Positions 6,733 to 14,960 of a stretch of DNA of 22,645 nucleotides are shown in pieces. How positions within the stretch are numbered: the first letter of the stretch is position 1; every line of letters begins with the position of its first letter. The translations under genes and the position numbers were made by a program. The stretch covers positions 1 to 22,645 of the forward strand of contig JAICXF010000030.1 in the NCBI GenBank assembly GCA_025981625.1. Reading direction: 5' to 3'. The DNA comes from Sphingomonas sp. Its GTDB lineage: Bacteria; Pseudomonadota; Alphaproteobacteria; Sphingomonadales; Sphingomonadaceae. The notes beneath the pieces were generated by a model. It was not told the DNA's origin. It saw only the letters and a list, made by a program, of their open reading frames with translations, and made no database searches.

Positions 6733-7296
6733 ATGCGTTCGACCGTTCCACTGTTCGCCGCCGTGCTTCTGGTGACCATGCCTGCGCTGGCCAGCGAAAC
6801 GCTGCCGCTGCCGACTTTTCGTTCCGTGGAGCTGAACGGCGGCGGCACAATCCGGGTCGTTCCCGGACCGGTGCAGCGCGTCAGCATCGTCGAGGGCAGC
6901 AGCCAGGTGACCCGCCTGCATGTGGAACCCGACGGCAAGTTGCGGATCGACATGTGTGCGGAGCGCTGCCCCGCGTCCTACCGTCTGCGGATCGAAATCC
7001 AGTCGCCTGAAGTGCCTCCGTTGGCCGTGCAGGGCGGCGGGGAGATCGTCACCGCTGCTGGGTTCGGGCCTCAGTCGCATCTCGCGGTGGCGGTTAACGG
7101 CGGCGGCGAGATTGATGCGCGTTCGGTCGATGCGGGCGCAGTCGCCGCGGCAGTGAGGGGCGGAGGGAATCTGCTCGTGAAGCCCCGCTCGAGCCTCGCC
7201 GCGTCGGTCGAAGGCGGCGGTCACGTGCGCTATTGGGGAAAACCAACGGTGGCGATGATGGTTCGTGGCGGCGGAACCGTCAGTCCCGCCGATTGA
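6733..7296 (+). CDS. secreted GGG-repeat protein, head GIN/DUF2807-like
   Basis: 187 residues with a signal peptide (MRSTVPLFAAVLLVT..., likely cut after PALA at 20). The mature part resembles the putative autotransporter-adhesin head GIN domain (DUF2807). It contains short beta-strand units marked by Gly-Gly-Gly at 36-38, 101-103, 123-125, 143-145, 161-163 and 179-181. The last five units are 18-22 residues apart, as expected for turns of a right-handed beta-helix. Cys75 and Cys79 could form a disulfide in the periplasm. The function of this family is unknown. The start is supported by GAGAGG about nine bases upstream. It lies just behind the tandem CTAC-N4-GTAG operator and diverges from the GST gene. 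Family assignment is from pattern alone. Confidence 0.8.
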   Translation: MRSTVPLFAAVLLVTMPALASETLPLPTFRSVELNGGGTIRVVPGPVQRVSIVEGSSQVTRLHVEPDGKLRIDMCAERCPASYRLRIEIQSPEVPPLAVQGGGEIVTAAGFGPQSHLAVAVNGGGEIDARSVDAGAVAAAVRGGGNLLVKPRSSLAASVEGGGHVRYWGKPTVAMMVRGGGTVSPAD

Positions 7297-7309
7297 AGCG
7301 GAGAAGTCC

Positions 7310-7383
7310 TGGATGCCCCGCGTGGATTCGAACCACGATTGACGGAGTCAGAGTCCGTAGTCTTACCATTAGACGACGGGGCA
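7310..7383 (-). tRNA. tRNA-Gln (anticodon CUG)
   Basis: A 74-nt cloverleaf folds completely: acceptor TGCCCCG with CGGGGCA, D stem GTCT/AGAC, anticodon stem ACGGA/TCCGT enclosing CTCTGAC (anticodon CTG, decoding CAG), T stem CGTGG/CCACG with loop TTCGAAT. The discriminator is T and the 3' CCA is encoded. It is transcribed from the minus strand, with a promoter just upstream. Confidence 0.96.
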
Positions 7384-7396
7384 GCTTGGGAGGGGC

Positions 7397-7426
7397 GGGA
7401 TAGAGACTGCGCCCCAGCCGTGTCAA
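7397..7426 (-). promoter_or_regulatory. promoter of tRNA-Gln
   Basis: On the minus strand a perfect TTGACA (7426-7421) is followed after 18 bp by TATCCC (7402-7397), which would start transcription about seven bases before the mature tRNA 5' end. The -35 is consensus; the -10 matches only TAT. Confidence 0.6.
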
Positions 7427-7570
7427 CGGCGAGCGGCTTCGGGCCGATTCCACCCTCTCAACGCCACTACTCGTCCGGCGCCGCACTTGCCCAAAGACGC
7501 CAATTTGTGATTAAACCGGCATCAAGTCAGCCGTTCATGTCGGGCGGTGAAGGTCGGAAACGGGCGTTTG

Positions 7571-8629
7571 ATGGCGCAGAGTGTCGCCAGTGCGCCGGTC
7601 CTGCGGCACGAGCATTCGGCGCAGGGCGGGCCATCGGATCAGAGCCGGTCGCAGCGGCGTGAACCGCACCGCCATACCTATGCCGCGATCGACCTCGGCA
7701 CCAACAATTGCCGGTTGCTGATCGCACGACCGACCGACAGCGGCTTTACCGTCATCGACGCTTTCTCCCGCATTGTCAGGCTCGGTGAAGGCCTCGCCGG
7801 CAGCGGAGAGCTGTCGCCAGACGCCATGGACCGGGCAGTCGGCGCGCTCGGGGTTTGCGCCGACAAGCTGAGGCGCCGCAATGTTTCGCTATCGCGCTCG
7901 GTCGCGACGGAGGCGTGCCGCCGCGCGAGGAACGGCCAATTGTTCGCCGACCGGGTGCGCGACGAGACCGGCATCGCGCTGGAGATCATCGAGCCGGCCG
8001 AGGAAGCACGGCTGGCGGTCCTCGGCTGCCACAAACTGCTCGAGCCGGGCGACGGGCCGGCCTTGATCTTCGATATCGGCGGCGGGTCGACCGAGCTGGT
8101 GCTGGTCGACCAGTCGCCGGGCGGGCCGCAGATCCGCGCCTGGTGGAGCGCTCCCTGGGGTGTGGTGTCGCTGACCGAAAGCGAAGGGAAAGAGGCGCTG
8201 GAGGGCCCGGAGCGGCTGAAAGCCTATATGCGCATGCGTGAACGGGCCCGTCGCGCGTTCGCCAATTTCACCGTTATGCTGCCCGAACGCCGCGACGGTA
8301 TTCGCCTTCTGGGCACCAGTGGAACCGTCACGACGCTCGCCAGCGTCCACCTTGCGCTTCCCTCCTACGACCGCCGCGCCGTCGATGGGCTGCACGTGCC
8401 GACCGACGCCATGCAGCAGATCAGCGCCATGATCGCCGGAATGGACTATGAGCAACGCTCGGCGCTGCCGTGCATCGGCAGCGAGCGCGCGGACCTCGTG
8501 GTCGCCGGATGCGCGCTGCTCGAGGCCATCATCGAAATCTGGCCCGCGAAGAATCTCGGCATTGCCGATCGGGGGATTCGCGAGGGGATATTGCGTTCGT
8601 TGATGGCCCGCGACGGCTGGCAGTTGTGA
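7571..8629 (+). CDS. Ppx/GppA-family exopolyphosphatase / pppGpp phosphohydrolase
   Basis: 352 residues of the actin-like (ASKHA) phosphatase fold. Phosphate-binding loop 1 is AIDLGTNNCRLL (39-50), the second is FDIGGGSTEL (167-176), and LLGTSGTVTTLA lies in the C-terminal half. EPAEEARLA (141-149) carries the catalytic glutamate region. Members release phosphate from polyphosphate or convert pppGpp to ppGpp; sequence does not decide between them. It lacks the C-terminal HD-like domain of the roughly 500-residue E. coli enzymes. The first 34 residues are polar and not conserved. ATG 7571 is chosen; GTG 7547 would add eight residues. A weak TTGCCC-N17-ATTAAA promoter may lie at 7487-7515. Its TGA overlaps the rlmE GTG, indicating translational coupling. 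Confidence 0.92.
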   Translation: MAQSVASAPVLRHEHSAQGGPSDQSRSQRREPHRHTYAAIDLGTNNCRLLIARPTDSGFTVIDAFSRIVRLGEGLAGSGELSPDAMDRAVGALGVCADKLRRRNVSLSRSVATEACRRARNGQLFADRVRDETGIALEIIEPAEEARLAVLGCHKLLEPGDGPALIFDIGGGSTELVLVDQSPGGPQIRAWWSAPWGVVSLTESEGKEALEGPERLKAYMRMRERARRAFANFTVMLPERRDGIRLLGTSGTVTTLASVHLALPSYDRRAVDGLHVPTDAMQQISAMIAGMDYEQRSALPCIGSERADLVVAGCALLEAIIEIWPAKNLGIADRGIREGILRSLMARDGWQL

Positions 8630-9258
8630 AGCGCATCAAGACGGCCAAGGGTCGCAAGGTTTCTTCGACGCGCTGGCTCGAACGACAACTCAACGACCCC
8701 TATGTGAAGCGGGCCAGGGCCGAGAATTATCGGAGCAGGGCCGCCTATAAGCTGATCGAGCTCGACGAGCGCTTCGGCCTGCTCAAAGGGGTGAGGGCGG
8801 TGGTCGACCTCGGCATCGCGCCGGGGGGCTGGAGCCAGGTGGTACGCCGCAAAACGCCGCCGGCAAGCATCGTCGGAATCGACCTGCTGCCTATCGATCC
8901 GATCGAGGGAGTCGCCTTCCTGCAGATGGACTTCATGGACGAGGCTGCGCCCGATCGGCTCAAGCAAGCGCTCGGCAGCCCCGCCGACCTCGTTCTGTCG
9001 GACATGGCGGCAAACACCGTCGGCCACCCGCAGACCGACCATTTGCGAACCATGGCGCTGGTCGAAGCGGGCCTCGAGTTCGCGCGCGAAGTGCTTCGGC
9101 CCGGCGGCGCGTACGTCGCAAAGGTGCTTGCCGGTGGTGCCGACAATGACCTGGTCGCTGAGCTCAAGCGGAATTTCACGACCGTCAAGCACGCCAAGCC
9201 GCCCGCCAGCCGCAAGGACTCCTCGGAATGGTACGTCGTGGCGCAGGGCTTCAAGTGA
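8626..9258 (+). CDS. rlmE: 23S rRNA (uridine-2'-O-)-methyltransferase RlmE
   Basis: RlmE (FtsJ/RrmJ) methylates the 2'-O of the A-loop uridine (U2552 in E. coli) in the 50S subunit, using S-adenosylmethionine. The 210 residues match the usual length of about 209. The SAM motif VVDLGIAPGGWSQV (59-72) is present. The catalytic K-D-K-E tetrad is intact at Lys42 (RAAYKL), Asp126 (VLSDMAAN), Lys166 (YVAKVL) and Glu201 (SSEWYVVA). The start is GTG at 8626, inside the stop of the phosphatase gene (GTGA overlap). This places the conserved N-terminus (KGRKVSSTRWLERQL) correctly. The NRAMP-fold gene follows after 43 bp, so the three form a likely operon. Confidence 0.97.
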   Translation: MKRIKTAKGRKVSSTRWLERQLNDPYVKRARAENYRSRAAYKLIELDERFGLLKGVRAVVDLGIAPGGWSQVVRRKTPPASIVGIDLLPIDPIEGVAFLQMDFMDEAAPDRLKQALGSPADLVLSDMAANTVGHPQTDHLRTMALVEAGLEFAREVLRPGGAYVAKVLAGGADNDLVAELKRNFTTVKHAKPPASRKDSSEWYVVAQGFK

Positions 9259-9301
9259 GCGGGCGAACAGGCTAGCTAAGGGCAGCTGCGGGAGGGGCGG
9301 G

Positions 9302-10561
9302 ATGGCCGGGAAGAAGCGCAAGTCCTTCCTCGCCAGGCTCGGCCCGGGCATCGTCACCGGGGCCGCGGACGACGACCCCAGCGGTATCGGCACCTACAGT
9401 CAGGTCGGGGCGGAGTTCGGCTACCGGCTTGCCTGGAGCCAGCTGTTCAGCCTGCCGTTCATGATCATCATCCAGGACGTTGCGGCGCAGATCGGCTCCG
9501 TCACGGGCCGCGGCATCGCGGCCAACCTCCGGCGGCACTATCCGCGTCCGCTGCTCTGGTCGGCGGTCACGCTGCTGCTCATCGCCAATGTCATCAACCT
9601 GGGCGCGGACCTCAGCGCGATGGGCGCGGTGATGCAGATGCTGGTTGGCGGCAACCTCATTGCCTATACGCTCGGCTTCGGGCTCGTCTGTCTGCTGGTC
9701 GAGATTTTTCTGAATTACGGTCAGTATTCCAATGTCCTGAGATTCACGACGCTGAGCCTGTTCGCCTATGTCGTGGTGGTCTTCGCCGTGCACCTGCCGT
9801 GGGGACAGGCTCTGGGCAGCCTGTTCATCCCGCACGTGGAGTGGACCAGCTCCTTCGCCACAGGCTTTGTCGCGCTTATGGGCACGACAATCAGCCCTTA
9901 CCTGTTCTTCTGGCAGGCCGGTCAGGAGGTCGAGGAGGAACGGCGCCGCCATAGCAAGCCGCTCTATGTCACGCCGCGCAGCGCTGGTGCGCAGATGGCG
10001 CGCATCCGCCAGGATACGCTGATCGGCATGGTCTTCAGCAATGTCGTTTCGATCTTCATCATCTGGGCCGCTGCCGCGACTCTGCACGCGAGCGGCATCA
10101 CCACGGTCGGCTCCGCCGCCCAGGCAGCCGAGGCGCTGCAGCCGGTCGCGGGCCGCTTCGCCTTCCTGATCTTCGCCCTCGGGATCATCGGCACCGGCCT
10201 TCTCGCGGTGCCGGTCCTCGCCGGCTCCACAGCCTACGGCGTCGCCGAGATGTTCGGGCGCCCGGCGAGCCTCGACTCCAGGCCGCTCAAGGCGCGGGTC
10301 TTCAATGCGACGATCGCCGGGACGACGATCGCGGGCGCACTGCTGCAATATTTCGGCATCAACCCGGTACGCGCGCTCTACTGGAGCGCAGTCGTCAACG
10401 GCGTGCTCGCTGCTCCGCTGATGGCGCTGATGATGCTGATCGTGACCAATCCGAAGGCCATGGGCCACCTCGTCCTCGGCTGGCGGGCAGCCGTCCTCGG
10501 CTGGGTCGCGACGGCGGTGATGGCCGCCGCGACCCTGCTGTTCTTCGTCTCGCTGTTCTGA
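9302..10561 (+). CDS. divergent NRAMP-family divalent metal transporter
   Basis: A 419-residue inner-membrane protein with about 11 hydrophobic segments and clear SLC11/NRAMP ancestry (LGPGIVTGAADDDPSG at the first helix). The two metal-binding motifs deviate from Mn/Fe transporters. DPGN in helix 1 is DPSG (25-28), and the helix 6 block that normally reads MPH is Ser198-Pro199-Tyr200 within GTTISPYLFFWQ. The canonical Met sulfur ligand and the Asn are therefore missing. NRAMP-related magnesium transporters also differ at these positions, so Mg or another hard cation is possible, but the ion is not predictable here. A cytoplasmic loop rich in Glu/Arg (QEVEEERRRH) follows helix 6. The start has GGGAGGGGCGGG directly upstream. 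It ends 1 bp from the convergent S9 peptidase gene. Confidence 0.9.
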   Translation: MAGKKRKSFLARLGPGIVTGAADDDPSGIGTYSQVGAEFGYRLAWSQLFSLPFMIIIQDVAAQIGSVTGRGIAANLRRHYPRPLLWSAVTLLLIANVINLGADLSAMGAVMQMLVGGNLIAYTLGFGLVCLLVEIFLNYGQYSNVLRFTTLSLFAYVVVVFAVHLPWGQALGSLFIPHVEWTSSFATGFVALMGTTISPYLFFWQAGQEVEEERRRHSKPLYVTPRSAGAQMARIRQDTLIGMVFSNVVSIFIIWAAAATLHASGITTVGSAAQAAEALQPVAGRFAFLIFALGIIGTGLLAVPVLAGSTAYGVAEMFGRPASLDSRPLKARVFNATIAGTTIAGALLQYFGINPVRALYWSAVVNGVLAAPLMALMMLIVTNPKAMGHLVLGWRAAVLGWVATAVMAAATLLFFVSLF

Positions 10562-10562
10562 C

Positions 10563-12692
10563 TTACTTCGGCTCTTCGGGGTCCATCAGCTTGCGCGTCA
10601 GATAGACCATCTCGAGCGCGGTCGTGTGCGCCGATTGCTTGAGGTTGGCGCCCGCCGCGTGGCCGCCCTCAGTGTTCTCGTAATAATAGAAGGGCAAGCC
10701 CATTTCTTCCATCCGCGCCGCGAACTTGCGCGCGTGCTGCGGACCGACCCGGTCGTCCTTCGTGGTCGTGAAGATGAACGGCGTCGGATAGGCGACCCCT
10801 TTGCGCAAGTTCTGGTAAGGCGAAGTCTTCTCCCAGAATGCGCGCACCGCGGGATCGTTGTCGACGCTTCCATATTCGCCCTCCCAGGAGGCGCCGGCGG
10901 CGATCTTGGAGATGCGCATCATGTCGAGCAGGGGGACCTCGATGTCCACGGCGTGCCACAGCTCGGGATGCTGGGTGAATTCGACGCCCATCAGCAGCCC
11001 GCCGTTGGAGCCGCCCCGAATGCCGAGCCGGCGCGGGCTGGTCACCTTGCTGGCGATCAGGTCCTTCGCGACAGCGGCGAAATCGTCATAGATGATCTGC
11101 CGCTTGGTGGTGAGGCCCGCCTCGTGCCAGGCCGGACCGAATTCGCCGCCGCCGCGAATGTTGGCGAGCGCATAGACTCCGCCGTGTTCCAGCCACAGCT
11201 TGCCCAGAGATGCCGAATAGGTCGGTGTCTGGCTGACCTCGAACCCGCCATAGGCATAAAGCAGGGTCGGGTTGTTGCCGTCGAGCTTGATGTCTTTTCG
11301 ATGCACCAGGAAGTAGGGGATTCTGGTGCCGTCGGTGGACACCGCCTCACGCTGTTCGGCGACGAGGTTGGAAGCATCGAACTTCGCCGGCTGCTGATAG
11401 ATTTGGCTGACCTTGCCGGTCGAAACGTCCGCCAGCCACAGCGAAGGCGGTGTCAGAAAATTGGTGACGCCCAGCAGCGTCTGGTTGCTGGTGCGGCTGG
11501 CATCGGCGACCGAGATCGTCGAATTGTCGGGCAGGTCGATCGTGGAGCGGGTCCAGGCGCCGTTTGGTCCCGGCTTCAACGCCAGCATCCGGCCGCGAAC
11601 ATTATCCAGCGTCGAGACCAGCAGGACGTCCTTCGCAGCCGTCGCGCCCTGTAGCGCCTCACGCGGGCCCGGAGCATAGACAAGCGTCGGATGAAGGTGC
11701 GCAGGATTCGCCTTGAGCCGCGCGAGATCGACCGACAGCAAGGTCCCCGCGGCGAAGCTTTTGCCCCGACCCGCCGGTGTCCAGGCTTCCTGCGACTGGA
11801 TGATCACGCGCCCGTCGACCAGATCGCTCGGCCGGGCCTTCCCGGGGATGCCGAGCTTCTTCGGCCCCTTCGGCCCGAGCACATAGGTCTCGCTGTTCCA
11901 CGTATCGAGCGGTCGGTCGATCAGCGACAGGGTACGGCCCTGAGCATCACGGAGCACGAACGGCGAAACGCCATAGCCGCCATCATTCGGGTCGCCGCGA
12001 TAGACTTCGGCCGCAGCCGACAACGGCTGCCCGCGCCGCAGGCGCTTGGCGATATAGGGATAGCCTGTGCGGCCTAGCTCGCCGGGCTTCCATTCGCGCG
12101 AGATCAGCAGGCTGTTCTCATTCTCCCAGCCAACGCGCTGCTTGCCCTTGGGCAGGTCGAAGCCGCCTTTGACGAACGACTTGGTCGGCAGATCGAACTC
12201 CCTGACCGTCACCGCATCCTCTCCGCCATCGGAGAGATTGAGCAGGCAACGCCGTTCCAGCGGACGCGCGCACTGAGCACCCTTCCACACCCAATTGGCC
12301 TTCTCGGATGCGGCGAGGGCATCGAGGTCCAGCACCGTTTCCCATTGCGGCTTCCCGCTGGCGTAGTTCGCCAGGCTGGTGCGGCGCCAAATGCCCCGGA
12401 CATGGTCGGCGTCCTGCCAGAAATTGTAGATCTCGCCGCCGATGAATTCGCCGACGGGAATGCGATCCTTGGCCTCGGCGATCGCCAGCGCCTGTTCGTA
12501 GTAGCGCTGGTACCGCGGATCGGCCTGAAGCACCGCGGTGGACCGCTGATTATGCTGTTCGACCCAGGCGAGCGCCTTGGGCGAGGACACTTCTTCGAGC
12601 CACAGGTACGGATCCTCGGCGGTCGCCGCCCGCGCTCCGCTCAGTCCCGCCGCCGCAGCCGCAATCGTCAAGGCAATCAACCCTTTGTGCAA
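10563..12692 (-). CDS. S9A prolyl oligopeptidase-type serine peptidase, exported
   Basis: 709 residues with a signal peptide (MHKGLIALTIAA..., cleavage near GARA), an N-terminal seven-bladed propeller, and an alpha/beta-hydrolase domain from about residue 430. The catalytic triad is visible: Ser562 in GGSNGG, Asp646/Asp647 in KDDRVGP and His678 in EGGHAAG. The family cleaves short peptides, often after proline; the signal peptide places this one in the periplasm. The start appears to be TTG: GGGGAG (12704-12699) lies six bases before it and the signal peptide begins exactly there. It is the last gene of the minus-strand run, 78 bp after the DsbA-like gene. Confidence 0.93.
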   Translation of the reverse strand: MHKGLIALTIAAAAAGLSGARAATAEDPYLWLEEVSSPKALAWVEQHNQRSTAVLQADPRYQRYYEQALAIAEAKDRIPVGEFIGGEIYNFWQDADHVRGIWRRTSLANYASGKPQWETVLDLDALAASEKANWVWKGAQCARPLERRCLLNLSDGGEDAVTVREFDLPTKSFVKGGFDLPKGKQRVGWENENSLLISREWKPGELGRTGYPYIAKRLRRGQPLSAAAEVYRGDPNDGGYGVSPFVLRDAQGRTLSLIDRPLDTWNSETYVLGPKGPKKLGIPGKARPSDLVDGRVIIQSQEAWTPAGRGKSFAAGTLLSVDLARLKANPAHLHPTLVYAPGPREALQGATAAKDVLLVSTLDNVRGRMLALKPGPNGAWTRSTIDLPDNSTISVADASRTSNQTLLGVTNFLTPPSLWLADVSTGKVSQIYQQPAKFDASNLVAEQREAVSTDGTRIPYFLVHRKDIKLDGNNPTLLYAYGGFEVSQTPTYSASLGKLWLEHGGVYALANIRGGGEFGPAWHEAGLTTKRQIIYDDFAAVAKDLIASKVTSPRRLGIRGGSNGGLLMGVEFTQHPELWHAVDIEVPLLDMMRISKIAAGASWEGEYGSVDNDPAVRAFWEKTSPYQNLRKGVAYPTPFIFTTTKDDRVGPQHARKFAARMEEMGLPFYYYENTEGGHAAGANLKQSAHTTALEMVYLTRKLMDPEEPK

Positions 12693-12770
12693 GGAAAGCT
12701 CCCCACGTGCCCGGCATGGAGTGAACGGCGGCGAGGACGCGAGTCAATCGGCCATTCGACCAACTGCAAA

Positions 12771-13502
12771 TCAGCTTCGCTTGCTGCGCGCCTTCTCGAT
12801 CGCATCCTTGAGCATATCGTAGCCGACGGCGCCGTTCATCACCCGGTCGCCGACGACGAACAGCGGTGTTCCGGTCGCGCCGAGCTCGCCGGCGAGCTTC
12901 ATGTTGCGATTGAGCTCCGCCTCGATTTCCGGGTCCGGCTTGGGAGCGGGATCGATCCCGGCCTTGCCCGCCGCCGTCGCGATCGTCTCCGGCGCGGGCC
13001 GGCCGGCCGCCCACAGCGCGTCGTGGAATTGCGCGAAACGGCCGAGCTTCGAAGCTTCGAGCGACAGGCGTGCCGCAGTGACGCTGTCGGGCCCAAGGAT
13101 CGGCAGCTCGCGATAGACCACGCGCAGCCCCTTGTCTTCCTTGAGCAGCCGGTCGACCGCCGGGTTGCTCGCCTTGCAGTACGGGCACGCATAATCGAAG
13201 AACTCGACCAGCGTAGCGTCCGGCTTTGCAGCGCCCTTCCAGGAGCTTGCGAACGGAGTTTCGATCGCTGCCCGGTTGGTCGCGAGCACCGGCGCATATT
13301 GCGCGTCGCGCAGCGCGTCCGCGGCGTCGCTCAGGATCTGCGGATCGGCGAGCAGACCGCTGCGGACGATGCGGCTGCCCAATAGCGTGGGAGCGGCAAA
13401 GAAGAGGAGGGCCGCAGTGATGAGCGATCCGATCACTCCCCCGGCGACGGCCGCACCGAAATTCCCTCGGCGCGGCGACCGCGCCTGTGTCGTGTCGATC
13501 AC
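12771..13502 (-). CDS. DsbA-family thiol-disulfide oxidoreductase, membrane anchored
   Basis: 243 residues. An N-terminal transmembrane anchor (about 17-41) precedes a DsbA-like thioredoxin fold with active site Cys106-Pro-Tyr-Cys109 (FFDYACPYCKAS). The helical insertion follows, then the cis-proline loop ATGTPLFVVGD near the end. Such proteins act in the periplasm as oxidants or isomerases of disulfides. A region before the thioredoxin fold (DPQILSDAADALRDAQY, about 53-69) matches the N-terminal segment seen in ScsC/Com1-like DsbA proteins. The start is GTG 13502, overlapping the stop of the M48 protease gene as GTGA, so the two are probably translationally coupled. Confidence 0.93.
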   Translation of the reverse strand: MIDTTQARSPRRGNFGAAVAGGVIGSLITAALLFFAAPTLLGSRIVRSGLLADPQILSDAADALRDAQYAPVLATNRAAIETPFASSWKGAAKPDATLVEFFDYACPYCKASNPAVDRLLKEDKGLRVVYRELPILGPDSVTAARLSLEASKLGRFAQFHDALWAAGRPAPETIATAAGKAGIDPAPKPDPEIEAELNRNMKLAGELGATGTPLFVVGDRVMNGAVGYDMLKDAIEKARSKRS

Positions 13503-14899
13503 TCGGTCAGCTCTTTCGGATCCCTGTACTTCTTGTCTTTCTTAGCGAGCTCGGCCCGCGACACCATTGCGATATCCTGGGCCCGCAGATAATCCGGCGA
13601 GCCGACCGGAATGCCCTTCATCGCCATCTGCGCGCTCGTCAGCGCCATCTTGGGGTTGTCCTCGAGGTTGTTGCGCTCGGCGGTGGCAAGCGATGCCCGT
13701 GCCTCGTCGCCCTCCTGAGCGTAGATAATTCCGAGCTGGTACCAGGCGAACGGATCCTGGTTGTCCTTGTTCACGGCGACCTTCAGGATTTGCTTCGCTT
13801 CCGCATAATTCTTCGGATCCTCGGTCGCGACCAGGGCGTGGCCGAGCATGGCGGCGATCATCGGCGCATCGCCCGAGCGCTGCACCGCCTCGCGGAGGAC
13901 CGGCAGCGCCCCTTTCGGATTCCCGCCCTCGAGCAGGATCTGCCCCTTGAGCTCGAGGAAGAACGGGTCGTGGGGATCGATCGCCAGCAGCGCATCGGCT
14001 TCGGAGATGGCTTTCTCGGGATAGCCGCCGAGATGATAGGCGTAGGCGCGGGCATAGTGCGCCGGCACGCTCTTGTCCGATTCCGGATACTTCTGCACCG
14101 CGTGCTTGGGATCGATGTAGCCGAGAAGCTTCGCCTTGACGCGCTGGAAGCGGGCCTCGAGCGCCGGGTCGGTCTTTTTTCCCCATGCGGGGTCGGTCTG
14201 CAGCTTGAGCTGGAGCGCCTGGATTCGCTCCGAATTCAGCGGGTGATCGCGATCGAAGCTGTCCTTGGAGTAGATGGCCAGGCGATATTCCTCGTTCTGC
14301 AGCTTGCCGAAGAAGTCGAGCATCCCCTTGCCGCTGATTCCGGCCTTGGAGAGCAGGCGCGAGCCGGTGGCGTCGGCGGTCGCCTCCTGGCCGCGCGTGA
14401 AGGCCATGAACTCGCCGAGCGCGGCGCGCTGCCCCGCCTGCATGATGCCCGCGCCAGCGTCGCCCGCGCCCGCGGCCATGGCAACCGCTCCGAGCACGAG
14501 CGACAGGATGCTGATCGCCATCGCCTGTTTCTCGCCCTGGCCGCTGCGGATCGAATCCCCGGCGATGACGTGGCCAAGCTCGTGCGCGACGACGCCCTGA
14601 AGCTGGTTCACATTGTCGCATGCCTCGAGCAGCCCCGACTGGACGTACACCGTCTGCCCGGTGGCGACGAAGGCGTTGATCTCCGGGTCGTTGAGCAAAG
14701 CGACATTGACGCTGTGCGGATCAAGGCCGCCGGCAATGATCAGCGGATCGGCCATCTGCTTGAACATCAGCTCGGTTTCGGTGTCGCGCAGCACCTGCGG
14801 CGCTGAATCCCCCTGCGCCACGGCAGGCGGGACAGCGCTCATGCTGAGAATCAGCGCCAGCATCAGCAGGCGCGCGAAGCGGGCGAGCGGCGACTTCAT
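13499..14899 (-). CDS. M48 zinc metalloprotease with TPR domain, BepA/YfgC-like
   Basis: 466 residues from ATG 14899: signal peptide (MKSPLARFARLLML..., cut after AVAQ at about 28), then an M48 peptidase domain with HELGH (106-110) and the third zinc ligand Glu172 in GQEATAD. The C-terminal half is made of TPR helices (for example AHYARAYAYHLGGYPEKAI). The arrangement is that of BepA, a periplasmic chaperone-protease that controls outer-membrane protein assembly, especially LptD. Pairing with a thiol oxidoreductase downstream fits, since LptD matures through disulfides; that link is inference. An upstream ATG at 14938 would add 13 residues ahead of the signal peptide and is less likely. It begins 61 bp after the rne stop. 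Confidence 0.93.
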   Translation of the reverse strand: MKSPLARFARLLMLALILSMSAVPPAVAQGDSAPQVLRDTETELMFKQMADPLIIAGGLDPHSVNVALLNDPEINAFVATGQTVYVQSGLLEACDNVNQLQGVVAHELGHVIAGDSIRSGQGEKQAMAISILSLVLGAVAMAAGAGDAGAGIMQAGQRAALGEFMAFTRGQEATADATGSRLLSKAGISGKGMLDFFGKLQNEEYRLAIYSKDSFDRDHPLNSERIQALQLKLQTDPAWGKKTDPALEARFQRVKAKLLGYIDPKHAVQKYPESDKSVPAHYARAYAYHLGGYPEKAISEADALLAIDPHDPFFLELKGQILLEGGNPKGALPVLREAVQRSGDAPMIAAMLGHALVATEDPKNYAEAKQILKVAVNKDNQDPFAWYQLGIIYAQEGDEARASLATAERNNLEDNPKMALTSAQMAMKGIPVGSPDYLRAQDIAMVSRAELAKKDKKYRDPKELTE

Positions 14900-14960
14900 C
14901 GCCCGCCCGCTTACCATTGTCGCGGCTGAATGCGGCATGAAAGCCGGGCTTGCGCCCTGG

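Noticed and set aside
9272..10468. 398-codon minus-strand frame opposite the NRAMP-fold gene
   Set aside because: Charged, domain-free translation that mirrors the transmembrane gene; the plus strand has a ribosome binding site and membrane segments.
13487..14806. 439-codon open frame on the plus strand opposite the M48 protease
   Set aside because: Fully inside the protease gene, which has intact catalytic motifs; composition is typical of an antisense artefact.
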